A stretch of 64,000 bases of DNA from Bacteroidota bacterium (lineage in GTDB: Bacteria; Bacteroidota; Bacteroidia; Chitinophagales; Chitinophagaceae), in the NCBI GenBank assembly GCA_023416995.1, contig JAEZGI010000025.1, positions 62,001 to 126,000 on the forward strand, given 5' to 3'. Positions 27,001-35,360 of this stretch are shown one piece after another. A program made the translations under genes and the position numbers. Position 1 is the stretch's first letter. Each line of letters starts with the position of its first letter. Below the pieces are notes generated by a model. The model saw only the letters and a list, made by a program, of their open reading frames with translations, was not told the origin of the DNA and did no database searches.

Positions 27001-29194
27001 AGCCTGCACGACTGGGTAACTTCAATGTGTTGCCCCATCCGGTTAGCACGTATCCACCATCAGGAGATGGTTGTGCACGATGTAAACCAGTAAATTCGTA
27101 GGTATCAATGCCGTGAACAGTCTGCGCAAAACACTCATCGTCTAATAGTGTTTCATCATAAACCGTAACAACTTTCAATGATGTGGTGTCGCGACAACCG
27201 TCGGCGCTGACACTTATGAGCGTCGCCGATTTATCTCCTGTAGTGTTGTAAGTAATTGCGCCCGGGGTAGGTCCGTTGTGGCTTTGAATGCTGGCGCCGT
27301 CGTGAAAGGTCCAGTTATAATTAAGAGCATCTTTTGATTGTTGCACAAAGTTTATCGCCTCTCCTGCTGTAATGTTCACCCTGTCAGCACCTATCACCGA
27401 TCTCGTTTTTTCGACTCTTACTGATACAGTTTTATCTAAGTATGTTGTTCTGCCGATACCGTCCTTTCGGATCAAAATTGAGTAGACACCAGTTTCAGAA
27501 ATCGGGATTGAACGTAACACCGCTTCTTCTCCATTACCTCTGACGCTCCCTAACCTTTGAAGATTTTCGTCAACCAGAGCATACTCAACTCCCGGTTCTG
27601 AATTTTGCAACCGAATTTGTATTGATTCCGACTTACATAAAATGGTATCTGAAATAATAAAATCAAGATTCGTGATGGGTGGCGAGTTATAAACAAAACC
27701 TGGTTTATATGCGCTGCCTTCAGATGTATTGATATAGATCGACCCTGTCGATCCCCCGAACACGACGGCATGAATCTCTGTATCAGAAATGTGTCGGAAA
27801 AAGCTTGCGCGCGTACCACCAAAAGATACAAAATTTACACCCCAGAAGTTCCGGCCTTTGATGACAACTGTTTCCCCATCTGTAGCCATCATCGGCGAAA
27901 ATGATTCGATGATGACCGTACTGAAGTTTACGAGCTGCGTTGCAGTGTCGCTTGTATAAGTTCCGTTTGACACTACCAGTTGAATAGTGTCGATATATTT
28001 CATTGGAGTCGGACTGTATTGAGCATGGTAAGCAGTGCTTATTAGCTGCCCATTAAGGAGCCATTTATATTCATATCCCTGTTTGGAAAGATTTACAAGC
28101 TTTACGTTATTGCTGTTTGAAACACCTGTTGTGTCGATAGTGTAAATGGCTGCGGGTATCGTAATTCCGCCCGCATTAGTGGCGCTTTCAAGCAATCCTT
28201 CCGATGTGCCTGCCCAGAAGTGGTTTGCTCCGAAATTGCCCATAGTATTATATGTTCCACCTCTCTCCAGCCCGGGTGACTGGTGTGCAAAAGGCTCCCA
28301 GATTCTTCCTGAATCGGTTGTTTTAAAAATCTGAAGGCCCGCAACTCCATAACCTGTCTGATCATCAGTAAACTTCAGCTTGCGGAACCATAGGTTTTGG
28401 AGACTTTTTTGTTGCCAGGTTGTTCCGCCATCGGAGGTATAGTAAGTATTGGAAGTTCGGTTCAGGGTCATCGTCAACCAACCTTTTAATGGAGTGATGA
28501 AATCCGCTGCACTGATTTCACCTGCAGGAAGCTGAACCTGTGTCCAGGCGAGTCCTGCATTAGTAGTCTTCATCATTTTTTTACCTGAATAAACAAATAC
28601 CTCATTGTTGGACCCAACAGCAAGGGAATGAAATTCACTTCCTGCAGAAGTGAACATGAGGCTCCAGTTCTGGCCACGGTTGACAGTTTTAAAAATCCTG
28701 TCTTCATCCACAGCATAACCGATACTACCATTTTGCGGAAACACGATGTCTGTGATACCATTATTGAAATGCAGCAGGTTAATGCGGGAGTATAGAACCA
28801 TCTTAAAGGTGTTGCCGCCGTCTGCTGACGACAATATAGAAGGCACACCGTCCCAATCGCCGTACACAAGTAAATTGTTGCTGTCAAAGGCTTTGACACC
28901 TTTGGTGGCCCAGGGCAGGCTTACCGACTGCAAACCGAGATCCACGTTGTTGGTTCCAACTGTCTTCTTTTGGAATGACTTCCCGCCATCGGTTGTAAAT
29001 CCAATCCAGCGTTTGAAGGCTACATAACCTTCGGTAGCCGAGTAGAATGAAGTATTAATTACTTCGTTCGATGCATCCTGATCGAGATATACTTGCGTGA
29101 ACTGGCCTGAAACTTCAGTGGAAATAATCATTAAGAAGCATACTGATGTCAATAGCAATATGCTTTTCTTCAAACAACGGCGGATAAGGTCCAT
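24077..29194 (-). CDS. Very large T9SS-secreted multi-domain protein (YCF48-like, IPT/TIG, PKD and Ig-like repeats)
   Basis: 1705 residues with a signal peptide (about 1-31, ending VSGQ). Residues about 35-340 form a YCF48/BNR-like beta-propeller with recurring GG-T-W and TT-G steps (SADGGNTFK, TTNAGLAWTQV, TSDGGTTWQQK). An IPT/TIG domain (ESFSPMMATDGETVVIKGRNFWG) follows, then a PKD-like domain near 610-690. A second propeller of SBBP-type repeats (VDEQGNVYVIGT, VDKAGNILIAGTFDS) comes next, and then several Ig/PKD-like domains starting ADAGPDHTSC. The last 75 residues (NIFPNPATDVLYL...YYKVILHR) are a type A T9SS sorting domain. It is probably displayed on the cell surface. The binding target is unknown. 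Confidence 0.88.
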   Translation of the reverse strand: MDLIRRCLKKSILLLTSVCFLMIISTEVSGQFTQVYLDQDASNEVINTSFYSATEGYVAFKRWIGFTTDGGKSFQKKTVGTNNVDLGLQSVSLPWATKGVKAFDSNNLLVYGDWDGVPSILSSADGGNTFKMVLYSRINLLHFNNGITDIVFPQNGSIGYAVDEDRIFKTVNRGQNWSLMFTSAGSEFHSLAVGSNNEVFVYSGKKMMKTTNAGLAWTQVQLPAGEISAADFITPLKGWLTMTLNRTSNTYYTSDGGTTWQQKSLQNLWFRKLKFTDDQTGYGVAGLQIFKTTDSGRIWEPFAHQSPGLERGGTYNTMGNFGANHFWAGTSEGLLESATNAGGITIPAAIYTIDTTGVSNSNNVKLVNLSKQGYEYKWLLNGQLISTAYHAQYSPTPMKYIDTIQLVVSNGTYTSDTATQLVNFSTVIIESFSPMMATDGETVVIKGRNFWGVNFVSFGGTRASFFRHISDTEIHAVVFGGSTGSIYINTSEGSAYKPGFVYNSPPITNLDFIISDTILCKSESIQIRLQNSEPGVEYALVDENLQRLGSVRGNGEEAVLRSIPISETGVYSILIRKDGIGRTTYLDKTVSVRVEKTRSVIGADRVNITAGEAINFVQQSKDALNYNWTFHDGASIQSHNGPTPGAITYNTTGDKSATLISVSADGCRDTTSLKVVTVYDETLLDDECFAQTVHGIDTYEFTGLHRAQPSPDGGYVLTGWGNTLKLPSRAGSPKLLPATDMAFVAKYTAAGVILWQCNVGRNGSISGATVDEQGNVYVIGTLRIHDYFYFNNGDSMRIGHTGEQLVGFYERANAYILKLDRNGKYLWHTNLYNGLREGQGYSVNDIQPTIIRIQGNQLILAGTYKSDLNYFLNGVRQPLKSPGFDGGFRTFVIQLSTEGVFNWGMYWDVPGGHAFSDLNVDKAGNILIAGTFDSDVVLRDVGDKYVYTIPRVGGSKLGAYMMKFDNSGKFLWKARAGYEGPEIIDVAINSISIDESGNVYAVGAVPWYYVQGGFNVYLEDESRLQVDPGGSFLLKFNQSGRYLWGTGIKSEVTFNTAEASFIKGNALYFTYTASQHGAGRVAYKLNSNNGKSVIHSIGGSEFGLAKYTLDGNLERIYTSGESEGGFLKPVGIYIDADDKIVISGTIDPSNGGTGQYTAFGNTLIGNRWDGFLLKLKNDVCYTGETPTADAGPDHTSCSNEGVTIGSSTSTDPLVWTSSTDPGILFTPKPTVKPSITTTYYLYVTNNSGLTAIDSVNISVNSIPGIEAGESRSVCANTSVTIGLPAVDGVSYTWRSEPAGFVSTEASVVVQPSVTTTYILSASNGEGCSAKDTVTINVEDYLLMSVAIKGPEMACRGVENIYTADVVNGGADPMYKWTINGKPVGTNAAIFKTSDLKDNDKLEVWVVPTLTCASPQSGMGDFRYIRLTDPKVPRAIFLPLDTNVCLNQTVAILVGEVGDVRDVSFDWRRNGISVAIQDPIYELRDPKDGDQIFVIVSASDGCGRRSADTTKVVTLKVGSLRPQVSIMGNSTVVKGQSTTIIASATDAGNAPSVSWEDSTSSHGWAAINGAVTNVLTYAPAKTGDRVRCVITASDECSGQVRKASAPITFNVSAVTAVDPDPIAIYGVNIFPNPATDVLYLRNLNLTDQWQRLSVIGMDGKRVVAEKDIRGMDRLELPVTNIPSGVYTLVLTGKAGKRAYYKVILHR

Positions 29195-29585
29195 GGTGTG
29201 GATGTATGTTAGGTTTTGGGGTGGTCGATAAACCGGTGGAATTCGGAAGAATAGTGGAGGAGGGATAAAGATATTAAAATTGATACACGGCGCAAATTGA
29301 GTTCTGCGGTGAATGGCTTAATCATCCTACCATAGCTGGCGCGGGAAATTAAAAGGGCCGAGTCAGGATCCTCTGATGGTTGATCTCAGAAATTGATGTT
29401 ACAATCATCTTCCTAAAGCTTTCCAGGTGGTCGATATGTCTTTCTGGTTCTGGATTCTTTATGACAGTAGTCTGATTCTCAGCATATAAATTTCGGAAAA
29501 ATCGTTTTAATAACACCGGGTATTGATCAGGTCAGGAATTTAACAATGACATAGAGGAACTCTTGCTCTGCTATTAAAACAGGAT
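29195..29585. other. Intergenic region
   Basis: It separates two minus-strand genes. It should hold the promoter of the T9SS protein gene. I see no further structure that I can support. Confidence 0.4.
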
Positions 29586-30533
29586 TTACGAGTTTGGAAT
29601 ATACCCACTTTCGGCAATAGCACTCTTGCCCTCACTTGATTGAAGCAATTCGTAAAGTTTGTAGGCCATTGAGTTTCTATCCAGATCTGACCGTATGGTT
29701 GCATACACTTCTGCAACATAGGGATAAGTCTTACTTTTTATCGATTTTTTATCCGGGCTAATACCCTCAATGGCCAGGCTTTTTACAACCTTGTCTCTTA
29801 CAATATGGTCCTTATAATAATACACGGTATAGCCCAGTGCGTTAACGTCTGATCTCAGCCTTGTAAAAACCAAAGACATGCTTGGCAACTCAGGTTCATA
29901 ATCTATTTCAAAATTTCCCGGAGTTAACCCTTTCATCACGAGGCTCTCCATCAGCTCCTGGCTGCCCGAATTTTGGTTTCTTGTATACGGCTTAATCATC
30001 GCATCTTTTCCACCAACTTCTTTCCAATTTTTTATTTTGCCGGTATATATGTCCTGCACTTGTTTGATAGTTAACGATTTTACCGGGTTATCAAGATTAG
30101 CAACAAATACAAAGGCATCTAACGCTACCGGCGTTTCAATTAAATTAACACCGGCGTTTTCTGCATACAGTTTTTCATCGGCAGACATCTTTCTCGCCGA
30201 GAGAATGATATCTGCTTTGTTATCTATGAGATTGATAATTGAATTATGTGTTTGTGAAGATCTAATCCGGTCTGTTATAAATTCATTGGGAAGGCTTGAC
30301 TTCAAATACCACAACCCATTCATAAAATCAGCGCGTTGCCAACTGTATTCGTAACCAAGTAGCTTGCTTGCTATTAATCTATTCAGAGGATCTGTGGATG
30401 TAGAGCCGTCTACCCTCGGATAGTTTTCCATCGTTATACCTTCGATTACGATCGGCTTGATAACCGAATCTTTCTTACAGGCGCCAAACACGAAGCAGAA
30501 CATTAATAAGGTCAGATAGGCAGTTAGTTTCAT
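29586..30533 (-). CDS. PstS-like phosphate-binding-type lipoprotein
   Basis: 315 residues from the ATG at 30533, which gives a proper lipoprotein signal MKLTAYLTLLMFCFVFGAC (Cys19). A longer frame to 30620 lacks a sensible signal. The periplasmic-binding-protein core is visible: YPRVDGSTSTDPLNRLIASK, IILSARKMSADE, DAFVFVANLDNPVKSLTI, DIYTGKIKNWKEVGGKD and TRNQNSGSQELMESLV. The phosphate-binding signatures (GSTST and NSGSQE) fit PBP-like domain proteins related to PstS. No pst permease genes are adjacent, so it may bind phosphate or another oxyanion without its own transporter here. Confidence 0.85.
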   Translation of the reverse strand: MKLTAYLTLLMFCFVFGACKKDSVIKPIVIEGITMENYPRVDGSTSTDPLNRLIASKLLGYEYSWQRADFMNGLWYLKSSLPNEFITDRIRSSQTHNSIINLIDNKADIILSARKMSADEKLYAENAGVNLIETPVALDAFVFVANLDNPVKSLTIKQVQDIYTGKIKNWKEVGGKDAMIKPYTRNQNSGSQELMESLVMKGLTPGNFEIDYEPELPSMSLVFTRLRSDVNALGYTVYYYKDHIVRDKVVKSLAIEGISPDKKSIKSKTYPYVAEVYATIRSDLDRNSMAYKLYELLQSSEGKSAIAESGYIPNS

Positions 30534-30988
30534 TTTTGCATTTTTATTGAGGAATACTCTATGGACGTATGCCTGGCTAACTGTCTTGTACCTGCTGCCG
30601 CAATCCGAGAGCAAACTCATTAGCAGACACTTTTCCCTGATCTATTTTTCTTTGAAAACGTTGCACACGAAATTATTTACAATTAAATCTGAAAATGAGG
30701 CGATTTTAGACAGAATGGATTTAACGGTTATGAGAGGGAGCAATAATAATTCAAAAGATACTGCAAGACTAGATGTCTGCATGACAGGCGGAGTTGCTGG
30801 GACCTTTTGGGTTATCGCCGTCACCCGTAGTCTGGGCTGAAGCCCTTTTCCGTCCTGTCGACGTAATCGTAACATCTTCCGTAATCATTTCTTTTTACCT
30901 TAAATGCGAAATACTCGAAACATCGAAAATTGCGAATGGGATGGTATATTACCCCAATTAGTAGCGGGAGTCCTGAGCGAGAGAGTAT
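30534..30988. other. Intergenic region
   Basis: Open frames exist on both strands, but they lack domains and good starts. I accept no gene. The promoter of the PstS-like gene should be near its left end. Confidence 0.4.
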
Positions 30989-32101
30989 TTAAGGAATTTT
31001 CTTGTTAGACAGATTCACTTTCCTCAGATGTTTATCAAACATATACTGTGTTAGTACTTTCGCTGTCCGGGTATTATCTATCGGATGGTATCCGAAGGAA
31101 GTATAGTACTCTATTTTTCCATTGATTCTGACATAATAGATTTTTCCAACCATATCCTCAGTTATAGTTTCTTCGTTTAAAATTCGCCTGAAGTTTTTCA
31201 TTTTACTCTTTTCCAGCGGGAGCTTTGTTATAACCGGTGTGTCTGCATCGCAAGCGATTTTTTCATAGTGGTCATTTGCCCAATACATGCAGCCTGAATC
31301 TTTAGACATCCAGTGAGCGACGATGCCAGAAGTACAAATCGCCGTGATAAGACAGGCAATGATTAAATTTCTTATACGATAGCGGCTGGCAGTCCGATCG
31401 GCCACTTTACTCAGGGTATCAGCCGGTTCGACATTACCACTGGGGCGTTCAGCAGTAGCCGACCACTGACCAGGATCCATGTCAGTGTTCCGGATTGCCG
31501 TATCTGACAACTCAACGGTATCCTTTACGTCCAGGCTTGTTGGAGAATCAGGCCTCTTCTCTTTTTCTAAGCCATCAGAGTCTGGAAGCTTTCCCTGCCT
31601 CATCATATCGTCATCTTCCTCCGAGTCCGCCGACCCATCTTCGTCAGTCTCAGATAACCCCTTCACCATATCTCTCCGGTCTTGCTTTGACGCCGCAGCT
31701 TCCCCTTCCAAAACTTTCATCTCTTCATCAGTCAACAACACCTCCTTTGCAAACCAATAAGGCCGATGTCGAAAATTAATCAACCAGGCTAAGAGTTCGA
31801 GATTCTTAACATCCGTTCTCTCCGTTCCCCCCGTTAAGTAATTAGTCAGCGGCCTGAATTTATCGATCGGAAAATTCTCGATCCATTCCAAATACTGAAG
31901 TCCAGCTTCGGCTACACCGAAGAAATTTCGAAGCGCTAATTCGTCTTTTGTCTCAAAACGTTCCTGATAAACCTTGGCACATTCACTTCGAATACGGCCC
32001 GGGGTCGGCTGCAACAGCGACAACGGAAGTCCACCGCTTCGCCGCTTCCTGTCAAATTCGGCTAGGACAAGTATTCTATAATTAGGAAAGTCTAAACGCA
32101 T
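30989..32101 (-). CDS. Membrane-spanning protein of unknown function with acidic linker
   Basis: 370 residues. The N-terminal 140 residues are helical and soluble (LQYLEWIENFPIDKFRPLTN, LLAWLINFRHRPYWF). A long acidic, Ser-rich linker follows at about 145-230 (DEDGSADSEEDDDMM). A single membrane helix lies near 245-265 (NLIIACLITAICTSGIVAHW), and a C-terminal extracytoplasmic domain has MYWANDHYEKIACDAD and IYYVRINGKIEYYTSFGYHP. There is no signal peptide, so the N-terminus is probably cytoplasmic. The architecture, a cytoplasmic module linked through one helix to a sensor-like domain, suggests signalling, but no family is recognised. Confidence 0.7.
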   Translation of the reverse strand: MRLDFPNYRILVLAEFDRKRRSGGLPLSLLQPTPGRIRSECAKVYQERFETKDELALRNFFGVAEAGLQYLEWIENFPIDKFRPLTNYLTGGTERTDVKNLELLAWLINFRHRPYWFAKEVLLTDEEMKVLEGEAAASKQDRRDMVKGLSETDEDGSADSEEDDDMMRQGKLPDSDGLEKEKRPDSPTSLDVKDTVELSDTAIRNTDMDPGQWSATAERPSGNVEPADTLSKVADRTASRYRIRNLIIACLITAICTSGIVAHWMSKDSGCMYWANDHYEKIACDADTPVITKLPLEKSKMKNFRRILNEETITEDMVGKIYYVRINGKIEYYTSFGYHPIDNTRTAKVLTQYMFDKHLRKVNLSNKKIP

Positions 32102-32120
32102 TTGCTTCTAACTAAAATAA

Positions 32121-32219
32121 CCGGAATTCCCGGAATTTCCGGCGAAAAGTTACCCCGCTACGGCCGTTTCAAATTACGGTTAACCGGAATTAACGGAATG
32201 ATCGGAATTGCCGGAACGC
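32121..32219. repeat. Degenerate tandem repeat with a 9-bp period (core CCGGAATTN)
   Basis: Units start at 32121, 32130 and 32139, and again at 32184, 32193, 32202 and 32211. The two blocks are 63 bp (7 x 9) apart, so they keep phase across the degraded middle. The unit is NCGGAATNN, and in five of the seven units the first base is C. The tract lies 20 to 118 bp upstream of the start of the minus-strand gene ending at 30989. Confidence 0.8.
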
Positions 32220-32377
32220 CCTGCCATTCTCACTTCCAATCCCCATTAGGTTTGCATTATGATCATTTGGTAACGACGTCTACCACCATCTGATCCGGAG
32301 AGAGGACAAAAATCAGAAAGGACAAAACAGCGCGAACAACCGCTGCCTGAAATGATCCACGAACTCGCTTCCCGATC

Positions 32378-32395
32378 GTGAGAAGCGCTTCTCAC
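32378..32395. repeat. Perfect 18-bp palindrome
   Basis: GTGAGAAGC joined directly to GCTTCTCAC, with no spacer. It is a plausible dimeric-regulator site in the non-coding region. Nothing shows which gene it would serve. Confidence 0.6.
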
Positions 32396-32554
32396 TAAAC
32401 CCGTCCACGGATACGCGATCCGGCGGACAATTCTCCCACATTCCAAATTGTAAACAAAATGCTCCAAATCTTTATTTGGCTCGGGATAATCTTTTGCCCG
32501 AACCCAACTCACACCATTACAAATCATGGAAGCTGTCCTCTAACGCATACGACC

Positions 32555-32653
32555 ATGTCCAGTACTTCAGACGATGGCGATACCGGAGGCGAAACCGGAA
32601 GTCTTCCTCCCAAACCACCAGTGCCACCACCCCCACCACCTCCCGGGAACTGA
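32555..32653 (+). CDS. Possible proline-rich micro-protein (32 residues)
   Basis: The ATG at 32555 opens a frame reading MSSTSDDGDTGGETGSLP and then a Pro-rich end (PPKPPVPPPPPPPGN). It precedes a strong terminator by about 75 bp, so a short transcript covering it is plausible. No family is recognised, and composition alone could produce such a frame. A longer in-frame start at 32459 is possible. Confidence 0.3.
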   Translation: MSSTSDDGDTGGETGSLPPKPPVPPPPPPPGN

Positions 32654-32727
32654 TGGCGGAAGAATTAACGGCATCCAGGATAAACGAATACCAAACCTGG
32701 GATGCACCCGGCTAAGCGAACACACAA

Positions 32728-32758
32728 GGAAAGCAGACACCTTCTGCTTTCCTTTTTT
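32728..32758 (+). terminator. Intrinsic terminator (copy 1 of 2)
   Basis: A 9-bp perfect stem GGAAAGCAG / CTGCTTTCC (32728-32736, 32744-32752) with a 7-nt loop ACACCTT and a T6 run. It is nearly identical to the element at 33646-33672. Confidence 0.85.
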
Positions 32759-32994
32759 AAGACGTTTGAGTAAACAGGCCGATTGGAAAGACTCGAGTAG
32801 ATATCGGGGCTAGGGACGTTTTTCTGTGACACCAGAACCTAGACAAAATCAACAGATTAACCACGCGGCGACGAACTAAACATATTTACTAATAATCTAA
32901 GGCAGTTGAAAATCAGCGATGATCAAATAATAGGCTCAAAAAAGGTTATCGACGTCTTCATATTAAAGCAATTGCAACCCTCATCAGGAACAGC

Positions 32995-33435
32995 TTACGA
33001 TATGCCTAAATTCTTTGCGCGTTCAAGCCAAATCTCTGCTACATCCAAATTTTTGAGAATACCAATCCCATAATAATAACACCTACCTACTTCATAAATT
33101 GATTGTTTGTCGCCCAACAAAGCAGCACGTAGGTAACACTCAAACGCCTGCCATTTGTCTTTGTTGGTTCCAACACCTTTCTCAAAACATACCCCTAAAT
33201 CATAAAACGCCTCCTTATAGTTTCCTGTGATAGCTTTCTGAAAATATTGAACTGCTAACCTCGGATTCTTTTTGACATGTCTTCCATGTAAATACCATGT
33301 GCCTAAGGCATATAAAGCTTCCGCATCATTATTTTTCGCTGCCTTAACAAGCCAGGTAAAAGACTTCTCAAGATCTGGGGTGTCTTTCTTCATCTCTTTG
33401 TATGCTTTTGAAACCAAAGAATTTCTAACGGTCAT
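32995..33435 (-). CDS. Sel1-repeat (TPR-like) protein
   Basis: 146 residues from the ATG at 33435. A TTG at 33480 would add 15 residues. It consists almost wholly of Sel1-like repeats: AEALYALGTWYLHGRHVKKN, then AFYDLGVCFEKGVGTNKDKW and SIYEVGRCYYYGIGILKNLD, each with the A-x-x-LG-x-x-Y-x-x-G pattern. These form helical scaffolds for protein contacts. There is no signal peptide, so it is probably cytoplasmic. The partner is unknown. Confidence 0.82.
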   Translation of the reverse strand: MTVRNSLVSKAYKEMKKDTPDLEKSFTWLVKAAKNNDAEALYALGTWYLHGRHVKKNPRLAVQYFQKAITGNYKEAFYDLGVCFEKGVGTNKDKWQAFECYLRAALLGDKQSIYEVGRCYYYGIGILKNLDVAEIWLERAKNLGIS

Positions 33436-33645
33436 CACTAAAAATTTTGTGTTGTTTTTTATGCCCAGGGATCGTTCCAACCTCCGGCGAATTTATTTAT
33501 TCCCTTTGGAACCTTGTCAGTACTGATCTTTTCTTGATCGCAAAACCTAACTTATTTTCAACCATTAACGTGTGGTTTCTCTACAATCCCATCCGTCTTG
33601 CCCAATATATTATGGACGAACCAAAAGATCTAAACACATCAATCA

Positions 33646-33672
33646 AAGCAGACACCTTCTGCTTGCCTTTTT
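33646..33672 (+). terminator. Intrinsic terminator (copy 2 of 2) upstream of the sensor kinase
   Basis: Stem AAGCAG / CTGCTT (33646-33651, 33659-33664) with the same 7-nt loop ACACCTT as copy 1, then CCTTTTTT ending at 33672. It ends 28 bp before the sensor-kinase start codon and so could attenuate that operon. It may also end a short upstream transcript. Confidence 0.75.
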
Positions 33673-33682
33673 TAATATATTT

Positions 33683-33700
33683 AAAGCCAAAAACGGCTTT
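33683..33700 (+). promoter_or_regulatory. Hairpin covering the ribosome-binding region of the sensor kinase
   Basis: AAAGCC / GGCTTT (33683-33688, 33695-33700) forms a 6-bp stem whose 3' arm reaches the first base of the TTG start codon. No clear Shine-Dalgarno sequence is visible, so the hairpin could limit translation. Confidence 0.5.
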
Positions 33701-35358
33701 TGAACAGATTCCTTCAGATTTTATGGATCCCGGTGGTTTTCCTGGCGGCCTGCGACACCAATACCAAAACAACTTCATCGCCATACACCTCTCTTCAATG
33801 GGGTGAATACCTGTACTACTATAAAAAGATGGACTCAGCCTTCCTGATGTTCAGCCGCGCCGCAAACGATGCTACAACGGATTTCGAAAGAGCAACCGCC
33901 TATAACTATATGGGCACCATGCAACGCAGCGCCGGCGATCTATACGGCGCACAGGAAAGTCTGACCTCCGCGCTTAAATCACTCAATCCTATCAACCCTG
34001 CCCATCATGATCTGCTCACCTTTGTGTATAATGAACTTGGTAACGCCAGTCTCGATCTGAAACGTTACGATGAAGCCATCAGCCTGTACGACTCAGCATT
34101 ACACATCACCAGCGAGCAAACCTATATTCCCGAGATCCTCAACGGCAAGGCAACCGCACTTCAAAAATTGAAAAGATATAACGATGCCCTTGCGATCTAT
34201 GATTCTATCATTGCCCTCAACCCCGGCAACGAAGTGCTCATTGCGCGTGCTGTATCAAACCGGGCGCGCACCAAATGGTTACGTGATGCAAACTATCCCG
34301 CATTGCCGGAATACAGACAGGCGCTAAGGATCAGGCTCGACAGTTCAGACAACGCAGGACTCAATGCCAGCTATGCGCATCTGTCTGACTACTACTTCAA
34401 CACCAATAAAGATTCGGCTTTGTTCTATGCAGAAATGATGCAGCGACAGGCCATTCAAAACAATAGTCCCGACGACATACTCGAAGCAAAAGATAAACTG
34501 ATCCGGCTGCATACATCCGCTGCAACAAAGGATCGGTTGTATGAAGAATTCAAAAGACTGAATGATAGTCTCCAGCTTGCCCGCGATACCACCCGCAGCA
34601 GGTTCGCATTGATCAGGTACGATGTTCAGAAAAGCAAAGCCGACAACCTGGTGTTGCAACGACATATCACCAATCAGCGGTTATGGATGTCCGCTATAGC
34701 CGTCTTTGCAATTATGATGATTGTCTTGCTGATACTTCGCTTCAGACGCCGGCGCGAGAAACTCAGACAGGAAGCAGAACTGTCGATCAGGAACGCAAAG
34801 ATTGCCACTTCGCAAAAAGTGCATGATGTGGTGGCCAATGGACTTTACCGGATCATGAATGAACTGGAACATGTTGACTATATCGATAAAGAGCCGCTGT
34901 TGAATAATATTGAGGACCTGTATGAACGATCACGCGATATATCTTATGACGATGCGCCGGTCTCGGGTCCGGTAGACAATCACCGCTTTCATAATTTGGT
35001 CGATGCTTATACTACGGATGAGCGAAGAGTGATCCTCGTGGGGAATCAGCCCGCGTTCTGGGAAAAAATCACGACTACGCAGAAAAATGAGTTATACCTG
35101 GTAGTGCAGGAACTGATGGTGAACATGAAAAAACATAGCCGCGCGAAGAATGTATTGGTACAGTTCAGGCATGATGGCGGGCAGGCTTGTATCCATTATA
35201 AAGATGATGGCGTTGGGTTGATTGCCGGATCAGATTATGGAAATGGTTTGAAAAATACGGTTAGCCGTATAAAATCATTGAACGGGCAGGTTAATTTTGA
35301 AAAAAACGGGGACCGGGGGCTCATCGTTGAAATCAAAATTCCCCTGGAAATAGAATAA
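33700..35358 (+). CDS. Lipoprotein TPR sensor histidine kinase
   Basis: 552 residues starting from TTG; no ATG is possible without losing the signal. The lipoprotein signal MNRFLQILWIPVVFLAAC gives Cys18. Periplasmic TPR repeats run about 25-270 (YLYYYKKMDSAFLMFSRAAN, YNELGNASLDLKRYDEAISL). A membrane helix lies near 328-347. A His-containing dimerisation segment TSQKVHDVVANGLYRIMNEL has the likely phosphorylated His375. The ATPase has an N-box (QELMVNMKKHS) and G-box (DDGVGL). This class of TPR kinase is common in Bacteroidota. Its partner regulator begins 2 bp downstream. Confidence 0.9.
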   Translation: MNRFLQILWIPVVFLAACDTNTKTTSSPYTSLQWGEYLYYYKKMDSAFLMFSRAANDATTDFERATAYNYMGTMQRSAGDLYGAQESLTSALKSLNPINPAHHDLLTFVYNELGNASLDLKRYDEAISLYDSALHITSEQTYIPEILNGKATALQKLKRYNDALAIYDSIIALNPGNEVLIARAVSNRARTKWLRDANYPALPEYRQALRIRLDSSDNAGLNASYAHLSDYYFNTNKDSALFYAEMMQRQAIQNNSPDDILEAKDKLIRLHTSAATKDRLYEEFKRLNDSLQLARDTTRSRFALIRYDVQKSKADNLVLQRHITNQRLWMSAIAVFAIMMIVLLILRFRRRREKLRQEAELSIRNAKIATSQKVHDVVANGLYRIMNELEHVDYIDKEPLLNNIEDLYERSRDISYDDAPVSGPVDNHRFHNLVDAYTTDERRVILVGNQPAFWEKITTTQKNELYLVVQELMVNMKKHSRAKNVLVQFRHDGGQACIHYKDDGVGLIAGSDYGNGLKNTVSRIKSLNGQVNFEKNGDRGLIVEIKIPLEIE

Positions 35359-35360
35359 AT

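Larger units (their letters stand above)
32102..32994. other. Long non-coding region with repeats, a palindrome, a possible micro-ORF and a terminator
   Basis: This stretch of about 890 bp has no well-supported gene. It contains a 9-bp-period repeat tract (32121-32219), an 18-bp palindrome (32378-32395), a possible proline-rich micro-ORF (32555-32653) and an intrinsic terminator (32728-32758), listed separately. Such density suggests a regulatory or small-RNA locus. Confidence 0.55.

Noticed and set aside
30547..30875. Short frames before the PstS-like gene
   Set aside because: Overlapping frames on both strands with no domain, and one runs over the signal peptide of the PstS-like gene.
32246..32527. 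93-residue minus-strand frame in the non-coding region
   Set aside because: It has no hydrophobic or catalytic pattern, overlaps the 18-bp palindrome, and the composition is irregular.
33272..33806. Plus-strand frames over the Sel1 gene and its upstream region
   Set aside because: They are shadows of the Sel1 gene and of the sensor kinase leader, and one spans the terminator.
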